The notes: a model not told the origin generated them from the letters alone. DNA of 64,000 bases from Jiella soli (GCF_020615385.1 NZ_JAJAVB010000048.1:108034-172033), one strand, 5' to 3'. Positions 25,326 through 34,608 are shown, counted from the first letter of the stretch. Numbers and translations are program-made.

Positions 25326-25467
25326 GCCCCTACTTCGGCTGTTGCGGCTGGCTGCGGCGGCGCCTTCTGCAGCGAGAAGGCGAGTTTAGAGGCCAACAAT
25401 TTGGACCGCGCGACCGGGCGCTTGCGACCAGGACGTTGCAGTCACAGTGTCGTTCCGCGGACCGCGT

Positions 25468-26382
25468 CTATTCGGCCGCGGCCGGGCGCGAATGATCGGT
25501 CTCGACATCGTCGGAAAAGGCTTCCACGAAGCGGCACAGCCGCTCGCGCAGGATCATGAAGCCCTCGTGGCGGCGGAAATTGCGCTCGTCGGCATAGAGC
25601 GCGCGGTTGATCTCGATCTGCAGGGCGTGGAAGCCGAGCGAGGGCCGGCCATAGCGCTCGGTGATGAAGCCGCCGGCATAGGGCTTGTTGCGCGCGGTGT
25701 CGTAGCCGAGCGACGAGAAGTGGCTGCTGGCCATCGCGACGAAGCGCGCCGAGGCGCTGGTGCCGTATCGATCGCCGATGACGATGTCCGGCCGCCTGCC
25801 GCCGGGCAGCGCCCTGACGCTCGACGGCATGGAGTGGCAGTCGATGAGAATTGCCATGCCGAATCGCTCGTGGGTGCGCTTCAGGAGTTCTTCGAGCGTG
25901 GCGTGGAACGGCTTGTAAATGTCCTCGATCCGCCGCAGACCCTCCGACAGCGGCAGGCTCTCCCGGTAGATCTCCTCGTTCTCCGCCACGATGCGCGGGA
26001 TCGTCCCGAGACCGCCGGCGACCCGCACCGAGGCGGCATTGACGAAGGCCGGCAGCGAATCGGCGAACATCTTGGGGTCGAGCTCGTAGGGCTCACGATT
26101 GACGTCGAGAAAGGCGCGGGGAAATCGCGCCTTGAGGAGCGGCGCGCCCATTGCCGGCACGAAGTCGAACAGGTCGTCGACGAAGAGATCCTCCGATCGC
26201 CTGACGGCATCGCCGGAAAGCCGGGTCGCTGCGAGGAAGTGCGACGGGTAGTCGCGGCCGCTGTGTGGCGAGCAGAACACGAACGGGAGGGCGAGGTCGT
26301 CTGGCTCGAGGGTTTCGAAAGCCGGCACGACGCCCGCTGCCGTCCCCAGTGTCGGAATCGTCGCCAATCTGTCCCCTTCCAC
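25468..26382 (-). CDS. N-formylglutamate amidohydrolase
   Basis: 304 residues from a GTG at 26382; a TTG 18 bp further in, with AAGGGGA upstream, is a good alternative. The family core is clear: F-C-S-P-H-S-G-R-D-Y-P, F-P-R-A-F-L-D-V-N-R-E-P-Y-E-L-D, I-D-C-H-S-M-P-S, and L-Q-I-E-I-N-R-A-L-Y. The two histidine-bearing motifs and the glutamates supply the metal site. These enzymes remove formate from N-formylglutamate (histidine degradation) or related N-formyl amino acids. No hut genes are nearby, and the gene is conserved beside cpdR in this order, so its role there is unclear. Confidence 0.9.
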   Translation of the reverse strand: MEGDRLATIPTLGTAAGVVPAFETLEPDDLALPFVFCSPHSGRDYPSHFLAATRLSGDAVRRSEDLFVDDLFDFVPAMGAPLLKARFPRAFLDVNREPYELDPKMFADSLPAFVNAASVRVAGGLGTIPRIVAENEEIYRESLPLSEGLRRIEDIYKPFHATLEELLKRTHERFGMAILIDCHSMPSSVRALPGGRRPDIVIGDRYGTSASARFVAMASSHFSSLGYDTARNKPYAGGFITERYGRPSLGFHALQIEINRALYADERNFRRHEGFMILRERLCRFVEAFSDDVETDHSRPAAAE

Positions 26383-26472
26383 CCGCGTCTGGCAAAAAAA
26401 GCCCGCCCTTTCTCAAAGAGCGTCCATTCTCTTTTAGAAAATGTTGGGTCATTCTGCTATGCCATTTGGACA

Positions 26473-26498
26473 GGAACGAACCAGCCGCCGGTCGAGTT
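26473..26498 (+). promoter_or_regulatory. weak EcfG-like promoter upstream of cpdR
   Basis: GGAAC (26473-26477), a 17-bp spacer and AGTT (26495-26498). The second box lacks the consensus C. It lies 25 bp before the cpdR start codon. A chance match cannot be excluded. Confidence 0.25.
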
Positions 26499-26523
26499 GC
26501 CCCGGCGAATCCGGAAAACACGA

Positions 26524-26889
26524 ATGTCAAAGATTCTACTCGCAGAAGACGACAACGACATGCGCCGCTTCCTGGCCAAGGCGCTGGAGCGTGCTGGCTA
26601 CGAGGTCGTCTCCTATGACAATGGCGGCAGCGCCTATGAGCGTCTGCGCGAGGAGCCCTTCTCGCTGCTCCTCACCGATATCGTCATGCCGGAAATGGAC
26701 GGGATCGAACTGGCCCGCCGGGCGACGGAGCTCGATCCGGACCTGAAGGTGATGTTCATCACCGGATTCGCGGCCGTGGCTCTCAATCCGGATTCCAAAG
26801 CTCCGAAGGACGCCAAGATCCTGTCGAAGCCCTTCCATCTGCGCGAGCTCGTCGACGAAGTCGGCAAGATGCTGGCCGACGCCGCCTGA
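26524..26889 (+). CDS. cpdR: single-domain response regulator CpdR
   Basis: 121 residues, a receiver domain only. The acidic pocket is E-D-D (8-10) after I-L-L-A, the phospho-acceptor is the Asp in L-L-L-T-D-I-V-M-P-E-M-D (about residue 52), the conserved Thr is in M-F-I-T-G-F-A-A, and the Lys in L-S-K-P-F-H-L-R-E-L. M-S-K-I-L-L-A-E-D-D-N-D-M-R and I-T-G-F-A-A-V-A are CpdR hallmarks. Unphosphorylated CpdR localises ClpXP and primes degradation of CtrA and PdeA. The gene is followed by tRNA-Val, the usual rhizobial order. rcdA is in the same window. Confidence 0.92.
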   Translation: MSKILLAEDDNDMRRFLAKALERAGYEVVSYDNGGSAYERLREEPFSLLLTDIVMPEMDGIELARRATELDPDLKVMFITGFAAVALNPDSKAPKDAKILSKPFHLRELVDEVGKMLADAA

Positions 26890-27005
26890 AGAGCGGCCAG
26901 GCCGGCAAACCGTCCGATTCCGGCGCCCGCAGGGGTTGGCAGAAAAGCCGGCAAAGACCTATTGACGGCGGCTTCCGACCTGTGGTCTATGCCGCTTCGT
27001 CGGAT

Positions 27006-27080
27006 GGGCGTGTAGCTCAGCGGGAGAGCACTTCGTTGACATCGAAGGGGTCACAGGTTCAATCCCTGTCACGCCCACCA
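27006..27080 (+). tRNA. tRNA-Val (anticodon GAC)
   Basis: 75 nt including an encoded CCA. Acceptor GGGCGTG pairs with CACGCCC; D-arm GCTC/GAGC; anticodon stem CTTCG/CGAAG with loop TTGACAT (anticodon GAC); T-arm ACAGG-TTCAATC-CCTGT. The order cpdR then tRNA-Val is conserved in Hyphomicrobiales. Confidence 0.97.
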
Positions 27081-28296
27081 TCCGCATCTCCTGGATCTTC
27101 GTGAGAAAGATCGGCCTTGCTCCGGGATCCGGCGACGCCGGAAAACTTTCCGGAAACGGCCGGGTTGAACGCAAGTTGAACGCGGCCTTCGAATCGCTCC
27201 TGGTGAGCGTGTTGGCGAAGTGGTCTTATGACTGGACCGAACGCCTACGTCCCCGTCCATGCCTCATGAAACTTGCCGCGTTTCGTCGATAATTGCGGAC
27301 CGCCCGCTTCTCTTTCGTCCGCGGATATTCCCGGGCCTCCTCGCTCCCAGATTTCGGTACTGAGCGCGCCGTCTCCCCCTTGCCCGGAAGTAACACGGTG
27401 ATGGCGACAGCCTCATCACGCCCAAGGAATCCAAAAGGGGCTGCAAGGATGGCCGATGACCGGCAGACATCCTGCCGGACTTCGAGGTCTGCCGGACGCT
27501 CGCACCTGGCGAGCGAACGCGGTTCGTCGCCGCTGCCAGCGGGAAGCGAGGGCAGGCCGGGCAGACGATCTGGCGCCAGTCCACGGCGATGGAATTTCTG
27601 GTCTAGGCATCGGGCGACAAATCGGCATCGCTCGATGCTCTCGATCTCCTTGGTAACGCGCCGGGTAGCCGAAAAACGGGTTTCCACTTTTTCGCCCGGC
27701 GCTCTATCACAAGGTTTCGCTCCGCGACTTCGGCGATCAGGCACCGGCGCCCGTGTCGATCGAGGTCGTTGCGCGTGTCGAGCAACTGGCCTTCGCCGCT
27801 CCGGCGCAGTTCTCCGACCGTCAGTCCGTCGATCAGATCGAAGTCGTGAACGGTGTGCCGCAAGAGCGGATGACGGTCGAAGCTCGCGGAGTCCTACGTA
27901 GGGGAAGACGCTCGCCCGCAGAGCCCGGTGGCGGAGACGCCCTCGCTGCCCAGGCAACCAGATCCCCGATCGCCCTGCCATGCGCATCAAGCAGCCCACT
28001 CAAATGATTGCGCGCTTGAAGAACTTCGCCGAAGAATATGGATGACAACGATAAAAATGCGGATAAATCGATAATAAATAAAAAACAAATAAAATCAGCG
28101 ATATTTCCTATGATTTGTATTTCTCGACCTGTTAATCAATTAAGATCATGATGTAAGACTTTTTTTGGTGTATGTATCCGGATGATGCACCGCGATTTTC
28201 GCTACGCGAAGGTCCGGTTCGGCGGAAAAACGGTAACGCGAGAAATTCTGCTTTTCATGGATTTCCTGCCGCCATCTGTGCATCTTACTGGAGGTT
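27081..28296. other. 1.2-kb gene-poor region downstream of tRNA-Val with AT-rich end
   Basis: No supported gene. Several frames are open for 60-250 codons on both strands, but they overlap each other and yield arginine- and serine-rich, low-information products. One plus-strand stretch (27666-28007) reads like protein (A-L-Y-H-K-V-S-L-R-D-F-G-D-Q) but begins after a stop codon and has no start; it may be a gene remnant. From about 28020 to 28160 the sequence becomes strongly AT-rich, unlike the rest of the window, just before the polysaccharide locus. No integrase or repeat of the tRNA 3' end was seen. Confidence 0.6.
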
Positions 28297-29289
28297 GTGG
28301 TGCTGGAGAATGTTCTCGACCTGATTGAGCGACAATTGTCTTTGTCCGGCATCGTCGCGACAGGTCTGTTATTTGCCACCGCGTTCGGCGCGTCCCTCGC
28401 GGCCTATCTGCATGTGAGCAAAGAGCGTTCCTTCGAAGAGTTCTTCGAGTTCGCGATCCCGAAGGAAGTGATCCTGCATCCCTCGGCGAAGGCCGACGCG
28501 TTGTTCTGGATTACCAAGAAGCTGATGATGCCGTTTCTCCTCATCCCGGCGGGAGTGACCTTCGTCTTCGCTGTCGGCTTCGCTACGAAATGGACGCTCA
28601 TGGCCCTCTTCGCCCTGGATGCGCCGCTTCTCGATGGGCCCGCGAGTTTCGGAATGGTGGTCGTCTTCACCATCACCATGCTTCTCGCCTACGATCTGTC
28701 CTATTATCTCTATCATATTGCTCAGCATCGTTTTCCAATCCTTTGGGAGCTCCATAAGGTCCATCACTCTGCCCAGGTGATGGTCGGGATCACCAAGGAC
28801 CGCGTTCATCCCCTCGATGAACTGATGAACCGGCTTTGGGACGGGGTGATACCCGGCATCTGCTTCGGCATCTGGGCCGTCGTCCAGATGAACCTGACGG
28901 AGCTGACGATCTTCGGGATCAACGTCTATGTCATCCGCAATATCCTGATGATGGACTTCGTCCGACATACCCATCTGCGGATCTCGTTCGGGCCGCTGAA
29001 CAAGCTTGTCCTCTGCCCGCACTGGCACCAGCTGCATCACAGCACCAATCCGCGGCACTACGACAAGAATTTCGGGCTGCTGTTCTCGTTCTGGGACCGC
29101 TGGTTCGGGACGCTCTGCGTGCCGAAGCCCGACGAGAAGTTCGAATTCGGGCTGATCGACAAGGACGTCGGCGACTACCAGTCGCTTTACGGCCTCTACG
29201 TCCTGCCCCTGGTGAAGATGGGCCGGCAGGCCGGCCGAAGCCTGCGCAGGGTCGTGCGGTCCTCGCTGTCGGCGGAGCGTCAGTCATGA
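28297..29289 (+). CDS. sterol desaturase/fatty acid hydroxylase family membrane protein
   Basis: 330 residues from a GTG at 28297; GGAGG at 28290-28294 makes the next GTG (28300) equally possible. About five membrane segments carry the di-iron histidine clusters: H140-x3-H144, H153-x2-H156-H157, H224-x-H226, and H242-x-H244-x2-H247-H248 with H254. These proteins hydroxylate or desaturate lipids, sterols or carotenoids in the membrane. Placed first in a surface-polysaccharide locus, it might modify a lipid carrier or membrane lipid, which is inference. Its last bases overlap the next start as ATGA. Confidence 0.88.
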   Translation: MVLENVLDLIERQLSLSGIVATGLLFATAFGASLAAYLHVSKERSFEEFFEFAIPKEVILHPSAKADALFWITKKLMMPFLLIPAGVTFVFAVGFATKWTLMALFALDAPLLDGPASFGMVVVFTITMLLAYDLSYYLYHIAQHRFPILWELHKVHHSAQVMVGITKDRVHPLDELMNRLWDGVIPGICFGIWAVVQMNLTELTIFGINVYVIRNILMMDFVRHTHLRISFGPLNKLVLCPHWHQLHHSTNPRHYDKNFGLLFSFWDRWFGTLCVPKPDEKFEFGLIDKDVGDYQSLYGLYVLPLVKMGRQAGRSLRRVVRSSLSAERQS

Positions 29290-30446
29290 ACGGCATGGAT
29301 AAGCGTCCGCTGCATTTCGAGATCATAACAGACGCCGATGCCCTGGCTGCGGCCGGGCCGGCCTGGGACGGGTTGTGGCGGGAAACCAACGGCCTGATCT
29401 TTCAGAGCCACGCCTGGATCTCGGCATGGTGGCGCACCCTGCAGGATCGTGACCGCCGGACATTGCAGGTGGTCCTGGCCTGGGAGGGGAACCACCTTCG
29501 CGCCCTCCTGCCGATGGCGACCTGTCGCCGGCATGGCCTTCGGGTGCTCGAATGGGCAGCGAAGGATCACAGCGACTACGGTGACGCACTCGTCGCGCCC
29601 GGCGTCGATCCGGCGATCCTCCTAGACATGGCCCGGCACCTGTCGAAGTCGACCCGCTTCGACATCGCCTACGTCAATCGGCTGCTTCCGAACGCGGCGG
29701 CCCGCATTTTCCTCGCCGGCGCGGATTCCGCGCCTTTCGGCCTGCGGCCGAACCGCCGGTTCGAGCAGAGCTTCCGCATTACGGGCGACTGGGCGACGGG
29801 TGCGGACTGGCTGAAGTCCCAGTCGAAGAAGTTTCGCAAGACCTATCGCCACTCCCGCAATACGCTGGAGGGAACCGGCCAGCTGCGTTCGCGGATGCTT
29901 GCTGCGGATGAACCGCGTGCGGATGTCCTCGCCCAGATGGCCGAATTCAAGCGAGCCTGGCTGACGCGGCACGATCTCTCCTCCAACGACCTCTTCGACC
30001 CGGAGTCGCAGACGCTGTCCGCGCTGATCGAAGTGCTGGCAGAGGCCGGGATACTGCATTTCTTCGTTCTGGAACTCGACGGCACGGCGATCGCGATGTC
30101 CGTCAACTTCGTCCAGCAGGGCACGATGATGGCTTTCGTCACGACATACGATCCGGAATTCGAGCGTGGCTCACCCGGTATGGTGCTGATGCTCGACTAC
30201 ATCCAGTGGGCGTTCGACGCGGGCCTGTCGACCGTCGACTTCTTGTGCGGCTCCGAGGGCTTCAAGCAACGCTACGCCAACACCGACGTGACCCTCGCCT
30301 CGGCGATGGGAGCCGGAACGCTGGCAGGGATGGCGGCGGTCTTCGCCGACGAGACGACGTGGAGGATCGGCAGGCTGCGTGAGCGGCTGGCGGCCCGTCG
30401 GTCCGCTGCGGACATTAAACGCGAGGAAGCAGCTGTCGGTGTCTGA
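29286..30446 (+). CDS. GNAT/FemAB-like acyltransferase (CelD/BcsL family)
   Basis: 386 residues. It has the two-part FemAB/CelD layout: W-x-x-L-W-R-E-T-N-G-L-I-F-Q-S-H-A-W near residue 40, and the acetyltransferase half with K-F-R-K-T-Y-R-H-S-R, F-F-V-L-E-L-D-G-T-A-I-A, and the late Y-I-Q-W-A-F-D-A-G-L-S-T-V-D-F-L-C-G. Members of this family are frequent in exopolysaccharide and cellulose loci and are thought to acylate sugars. Which sugar is modified here is not known. It is coupled to the hydroxylase gene by a 4-bp overlap. About 190 bp without a gene follow. Confidence 0.85.
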   Translation: MNGMDKRPLHFEIITDADALAAAGPAWDGLWRETNGLIFQSHAWISAWWRTLQDRDRRTLQVVLAWEGNHLRALLPMATCRRHGLRVLEWAAKDHSDYGDALVAPGVDPAILLDMARHLSKSTRFDIAYVNRLLPNAAARIFLAGADSAPFGLRPNRRFEQSFRITGDWATGADWLKSQSKKFRKTYRHSRNTLEGTGQLRSRMLAADEPRADVLAQMAEFKRAWLTRHDLSSNDLFDPESQTLSALIEVLAEAGILHFFVLELDGTAIAMSVNFVQQGTMMAFVTTYDPEFERGSPGMVLMLDYIQWAFDAGLSTVDFLCGSEGFKQRYANTDVTLASAMGAGTLAGMAAVFADETTWRIGRLRERLAARRSAADIKREEAAVGV

Positions 30447-30638
30447 ACAACGCTCCTGCGGCATCGCCCGGTCGCGGTCGCGCCTGCTCGAAGGGACCCG
30501 TCGCCATTGAGCAGAGGGTTCCAGCCGGCTGAAGGGTCGATCGCAAGCAGAAGGAACGCGCGCATGGGTCTCGCGCGCTCCAAGGACCGACACCAGGCGA
30601 CCTGGCGCCTCATCGCATAGCGGGGAGAGAGAACCATC

Positions 30639-32243
30639 GTGATCGTGAAACTCATCCTTGCCAGATCGGACCTGCGCAGATGGCATCTGGACCTCGCCGA
30701 CCGGATCGATTGCATGGCCGGCGTGCAATGTGCGGTCGGTTTTGCCGATGCCGACAGCTGCCAGCTATCCGACCGCGTCGAGCGCCTCTTTCGGCTGGAG
30801 ACGCTGGTCGATCGCTCTTTGACGCCGGCCGCGTCGACGCACATCGAGGCCTCCGCGCTGGAGGCCCGGGCGGCGATGGTGGGTACGCCGACGCTGCTTC
30901 TCGACCTGACCCCCGGTGGGGCGGAAGCCGGACTGGACGATGCGAGCGCTGCCGATCTCTGGCATTTGACCTTCGACGGCACGCGCGGCGAGCCGGGGCT
31001 CGTCACCGCGCTCTTGGCCGGGCGCACGCCGGTCGTGGAGATACGCTGCGGCTATAATCTGGTCGAGAGCGGCCGGGTCGGCACGGAGCATCAGGGCGAG
31101 CTGCTGCGGTCCTTCGAGGATTGCCTCGCCCGGACGGCTACGATCATCGAGGGCGCGCTTCGGCGAAGGTTCGGCGGCTCGCCGTCCTCGCCGCCGGCCG
31201 CGGTCATGCCGGAACCGGCAGAGGGCCCGACCCAGCTCGGCATAAGTGAGCTGACGCAGCGGGCGATCTCGATCCTCAAGCAGGCCGCCCTGAAGCGCGT
31301 GCTGCGAACGGCGTTCTATTCTCCGCACTGGCGGGTCGGCTGGCGCCGGATCGTCGACGGCGACCTCTTCGACCTGCGCGCCTATCCCGAGGGCGGCTGG
31401 GAATTCCTGCCCGACGACGGCACCCGCTTTTACGCCGATCCCTTTCCGATCGAATTGGGGGGGCGCACCTTCCTGTTCATAGAGGATTTCGCCCACCGGC
31501 GCCAAAAAGGTGTCATCTCGGTCGTCGAGTTCGACCGCGACGGTCCGATGGGAACGCCGCAAACCGTACTCGAGGAACCGTGGCACCTGTCCTATCCCTT
31601 CGTCTTCGAAGCCGAGGGCGAGATCTGGATGATCCCGGAAAGCAGCGCGGCGTCGCGAATCGACCTGTATCGGGCGACGGCGTTTCCGGGCGGGTGGAAG
31701 CGGGTCACGACGCTGGTCGCGGGCGTCGAGGCGAGCGACGCGACCCTCATCCAGCACGGCGACCGGTGGTGGATGTTCGCGACGGTTCGCGACGGCCGCA
31801 AAGGCGCTTTCTCGGACGCGTTGTGGATCTGGCATGCGCCTTCCTTCCGCGGTCCCTGGACGCAGCACCACTCGAATCCGGTCCTGGTCGACATCGCCTC
31901 GGCCCGGCCCGCCGGCCGGATCGTGGAGCGCGACGGGGTGTGGTGGCGGCCGGTCCAGGACTGCAGCGTGCGCTACGGCGGCGCGCTGGCGCTCGCCCGG
32001 ATCGAGGCGCTCGACGAAAACGTCTTCCAGCAGCAGGTCGAAACGGTCCTGCATCCCGGTCGCGACGGCTGGCCGGGACGGCGGCTGCACACGCTGAACC
32101 GCTCCGGATCGTTCGAATTCATCGACAGTTCGGCGCCGCCATCCTTGAAGTACGCGCCGTTACGCTGGGCGCGCCGCGAGCCGCCGGGGCGCCGACTGGC
32201 CGACCTTCCGAAGGTCCATGCCTTTCCCAAGGCACAGGCATGA
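30639..32243 (+). CDS. GINT-like beta-propeller protein of polysaccharide loci
   Basis: 534 residues from a GTG at 30639 (GGGGAGAGAG upstream). The first 180 residues contain W-H-L-T-F-D-G-T-R-G-E, L-L-A-G-R-T-P-V-V-E-I-R and a conserved E-S-G-R-V-G-T-E; residues about 215-500 form a five-bladed propeller (Y-A-D-P-F-P-I, W-H-L-S-Y-P-F-V-F, W-M-I-P-E-S-S, W-M-F-A-T). The C-terminal part resembles the region of plant GINT1 (glucosamine inositolphosphorylceramide transferase) shared with many bacterial polysaccharide-locus proteins. Glycosyl transfer or sugar binding is possible; neither is shown. Not exported by any visible signal. Confidence 0.7.
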   Translation: MIVKLILARSDLRRWHLDLADRIDCMAGVQCAVGFADADSCQLSDRVERLFRLETLVDRSLTPAASTHIEASALEARAAMVGTPTLLLDLTPGGAEAGLDDASAADLWHLTFDGTRGEPGLVTALLAGRTPVVEIRCGYNLVESGRVGTEHQGELLRSFEDCLARTATIIEGALRRRFGGSPSSPPAAVMPEPAEGPTQLGISELTQRAISILKQAALKRVLRTAFYSPHWRVGWRRIVDGDLFDLRAYPEGGWEFLPDDGTRFYADPFPIELGGRTFLFIEDFAHRRQKGVISVVEFDRDGPMGTPQTVLEEPWHLSYPFVFEAEGEIWMIPESSAASRIDLYRATAFPGGWKRVTTLVAGVEASDATLIQHGDRWWMFATVRDGRKGAFSDALWIWHAPSFRGPWTQHHSNPVLVDIASARPAGRIVERDGVWWRPVQDCSVRYGGALALARIEALDENVFQQQVETVLHPGRDGWPGRRLHTLNRSGSFEFIDSSAPPSLKYAPLRWARREPPGRRLADLPKVHAFPKAQA

Positions 32244-32479
32244 GGTCATGGCTCGTCAGTGGCGGCGGCAACATCTCGGCTCCCAGCACTGGCCGCTCGT
32301 GCCCCGGGATGAGACGGACGCCCTGGACCGGCTATCGGGGCCGAAACTGTAGGACTTTGCGCAAAACGGCTTTGTTAACGGGGGATCCGTAGGTTGCTGC
32401 GGCCGGAAGGAGAGTTGCGTCGCGTGTTGGCCATGCGGCCATTTCCAAATGCAGCGTCAAGACGACGGAAGACGATCAG
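32244..32479. other. leader region of the ExoP-like gene
   Basis: 236 bp without a gene, containing GTTAACGGGG and a purine-rich GGAAGGAGAG stretch. It probably holds the promoter of the ExoP-like gene; I cannot place the hexamers. Confidence 0.4.
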
Positions 32480-34606
32480 ATGGACAATCTTGCCCCGACG
32501 TTAGAGCAGTATCCGGCGCTCGCGAAGGACAGTCCGGCTTTCCAGGACGAGCCGGATCGGATGATGGAGGTGACCGACCTCGGCCGGGTCTTGTGGCGCC
32601 GGCGCCGGTGGATCGTCGTGTCGGCGCTGTTGCTCGTGTCACTGGCCGTTGCCTATTCGCTGCTGACGCCGTCGGAATTCACCGCCACCGGTCAGATATT
32701 CATCGATCCGCGGGACCGGCAGGTACTGAAGGACGACGTCAATCCGGGCGGAGTCGCCGCTGACGGCGGGATCGGGCTCGTCGAAAGCCAGACGAAAGTG
32801 CTGGAGTCGACCAATGTCCTGACCCGCGTGGTCCAGAAGCTCGGTCTCGAGCAGGATCCGGAACTCGACGGTCAGAGCGACAGCAAGCTGGTTTCGACGA
32901 TCGCCGGCTGGCTCGGCATCGACAAGGCGGTAAAGTCCGACGACGAGAAGATGTCCCTTGTTCTGCGGGAAATACGCAAGCGGCTGACCGTCCAGCGGGC
33001 CGACAAGGTCTTCGTCGTCACCGTCTCCTTTGCGTCCAAGGATCCCGACAAGGCTTCCCGCGTCGTCAACGCGATCCTCGAAAGCTATCTCGCAGATCAG
33101 GCGGAGGCGCGCACGGATTCAGCGAGCAAGGCTGCTAACGCTCTGTCTGCGGGCCTTGAAAAGCAAAGGGAGAAGGTGCGCGACGCCGAAAACGCGCTCG
33201 AGCGCTACAAGGCGCAACACGGCGTCATGCAGGCGAACGACGTTCTTGTCACCGATCAGGAATTGCTAGACCTCGCCGCGAAGCTGCAGGCGGCCAAGGC
33301 GTCGACCGCGCTGCTCCAGACCCGGTTGAAGAACGCCGAAAACTCCAGCGGGAGCGAGGCATCGACTGCGGAGGCCATGACGTCCTCGACGATCTCGCAG
33401 TTGCGCAGCCAAGAAGCGACGCTCGTCCAGCAGCTATCGAGCCTGAGGGACAAGTACGGCCCGAAGCATCCAACGCTGCGCAATGTTGCTATCCAGCTGA
33501 AGAATATAGACGCTCTGATCGGCAAGGAACTCGCCAGGCTCAAGGCGTCGAGCGCCAACGACTACGACCGCGCCTTGAAATACGAAAGGTCTCTTCAACA
33601 GGCCTATGACGAAGCAAAGGGAAAGAAGGTCGAGAGTGACGAGACCCTGATCCGGCTGCGGCAACTGGAGAACGACCTCGATCTCAACCGGACGGTCTAT
33701 TTGAGCTTTGCAAAGCGTGCGCAGGAAACCAGCGAGCAGGCAGGGATCGACACAACCAACGCCCGCATCATCTCGTGGGCTTCGGCGCCGCTCGAAAAGA
33801 GCTGGCCCAAGACTGGGCTCCTCGTCGCCGTCGCGGCGGCGACGGGCCTGGGCCTTGGCGCCTTCGCCGCGTTCGTTGCGGAATATGCCTCGCCGACGAT
33901 CCTCTCGCCGGGAGACATGAAGCGGCTGACCGGCGCGGCGGACCTCGGTGCGCTGGGGCTCGCCCCGGAGAAGCGTTCGCTGATCAAGCTGCCACGATCG
34001 GGGGGCGCCTCGAGGCTGTCGTCGGGCAGCGAACTCGTCATTGCCCGGACTCTCTTGCTCTTCGACCGGGAGACGGCGACGCGCGGTCGGAGCATCCTGA
34101 TCACCTCGGGACGCCAGGAGGCAAGGGAGAGGTCGGAGATCCTGATGTCCTTCGCCATGGTGGCGCTTCGGCTATCGCGCAAGGTGCTCTATGTCGACGG
34201 CAGGTCGGCCCAGCTCGCCGGCCTGCCGAGCACGGGGCTGCTCGAGGTCGCGCGCGGCGAGCAGTCCCTGGCGTCGGCTATGCTGATCGACCCGGAGACC
34301 GGCTTATCGATCATGACGCGCGGCCGCGACGCGGTTCAAAGACGCGGGTACGCCGCGTCGAGCACGCATCTGCGCGACGTGCTCGATGAAGCATTGAAGC
34401 GTTTCGATCTGGTCATCCTGGACGGTTCGGCGATTGCGGACGACCTGGACATCCTGCCGATCGCCGCGGCGGTCGACGAGGTCATCTTCGTGGCGCGGGC
34501 CGGAGAGACGAAGCGCAAGGAGGTCATGCGGGCCAACGAGGTACTGCGGGCGGTCGGCCGACGGATTTCGGGATCCATGCTCGTCACCGCCCCGGTGCTC
34601 AACTAG
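32480..34606 (+). CDS. Wzz/ExoP-type polysaccharide co-polymerase with degenerate BY-kinase domain
   Basis: 708 residues. Residues 44-62 and 445-468 are the two membrane segments; between them lies a long coiled-coil-rich periplasmic region typical of ExoP/GumC chain-length proteins. The cytoplasmic C-terminus (about 535-705) has the BY-kinase fold, but the Walker A site reads I-T-S-G-R-Q-E-A-R-E-R-S-E (541-553) with no G-x-G-K-S/T. Walker A' is V-L-Y-V-D-G-R (569-575), Walker B V-I-L-D-G-S (645-650), and there is no tyrosine cluster at the C-terminus. It is therefore probably a chain-length regulator that cannot act as an ATP-dependent tyrosine kinase. Start ATG at 32480. Confidence 0.88.
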   Translation: MDNLAPTLEQYPALAKDSPAFQDEPDRMMEVTDLGRVLWRRRRWIVVSALLLVSLAVAYSLLTPSEFTATGQIFIDPRDRQVLKDDVNPGGVAADGGIGLVESQTKVLESTNVLTRVVQKLGLEQDPELDGQSDSKLVSTIAGWLGIDKAVKSDDEKMSLVLREIRKRLTVQRADKVFVVTVSFASKDPDKASRVVNAILESYLADQAEARTDSASKAANALSAGLEKQREKVRDAENALERYKAQHGVMQANDVLVTDQELLDLAAKLQAAKASTALLQTRLKNAENSSGSEASTAEAMTSSTISQLRSQEATLVQQLSSLRDKYGPKHPTLRNVAIQLKNIDALIGKELARLKASSANDYDRALKYERSLQQAYDEAKGKKVESDETLIRLRQLENDLDLNRTVYLSFAKRAQETSEQAGIDTTNARIISWASAPLEKSWPKTGLLVAVAAATGLGLGAFAAFVAEYASPTILSPGDMKRLTGAADLGALGLAPEKRSLIKLPRSGGASRLSSGSELVIARTLLLFDRETATRGRSILITSGRQEARERSEILMSFAMVALRLSRKVLYVDGRSAQLAGLPSTGLLEVARGEQSLASAMLIDPETGLSIMTRGRDAVQRRGYAASSTHLRDVLDEALKRFDLVILDGSAIADDLDILPIAAAVDEVIFVARAGETKRKEVMRANEVLRAVGRRISGSMLVTAPVLN

Positions 34607-34608
34607 GC

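Noticed and set aside
26959..27174. Minus-strand open frame containing the string V-T-G-I-E-P-V-T-P
   Set aside because: It is the antisense reading of tRNA-Val, a well-known false protein call in databases.
27226..27999. Long open frames on both strands in the gap after tRNA-Val
   Set aside because: Arg/Ser-rich products without domains, overlapping each other, without ribosome-binding sites.
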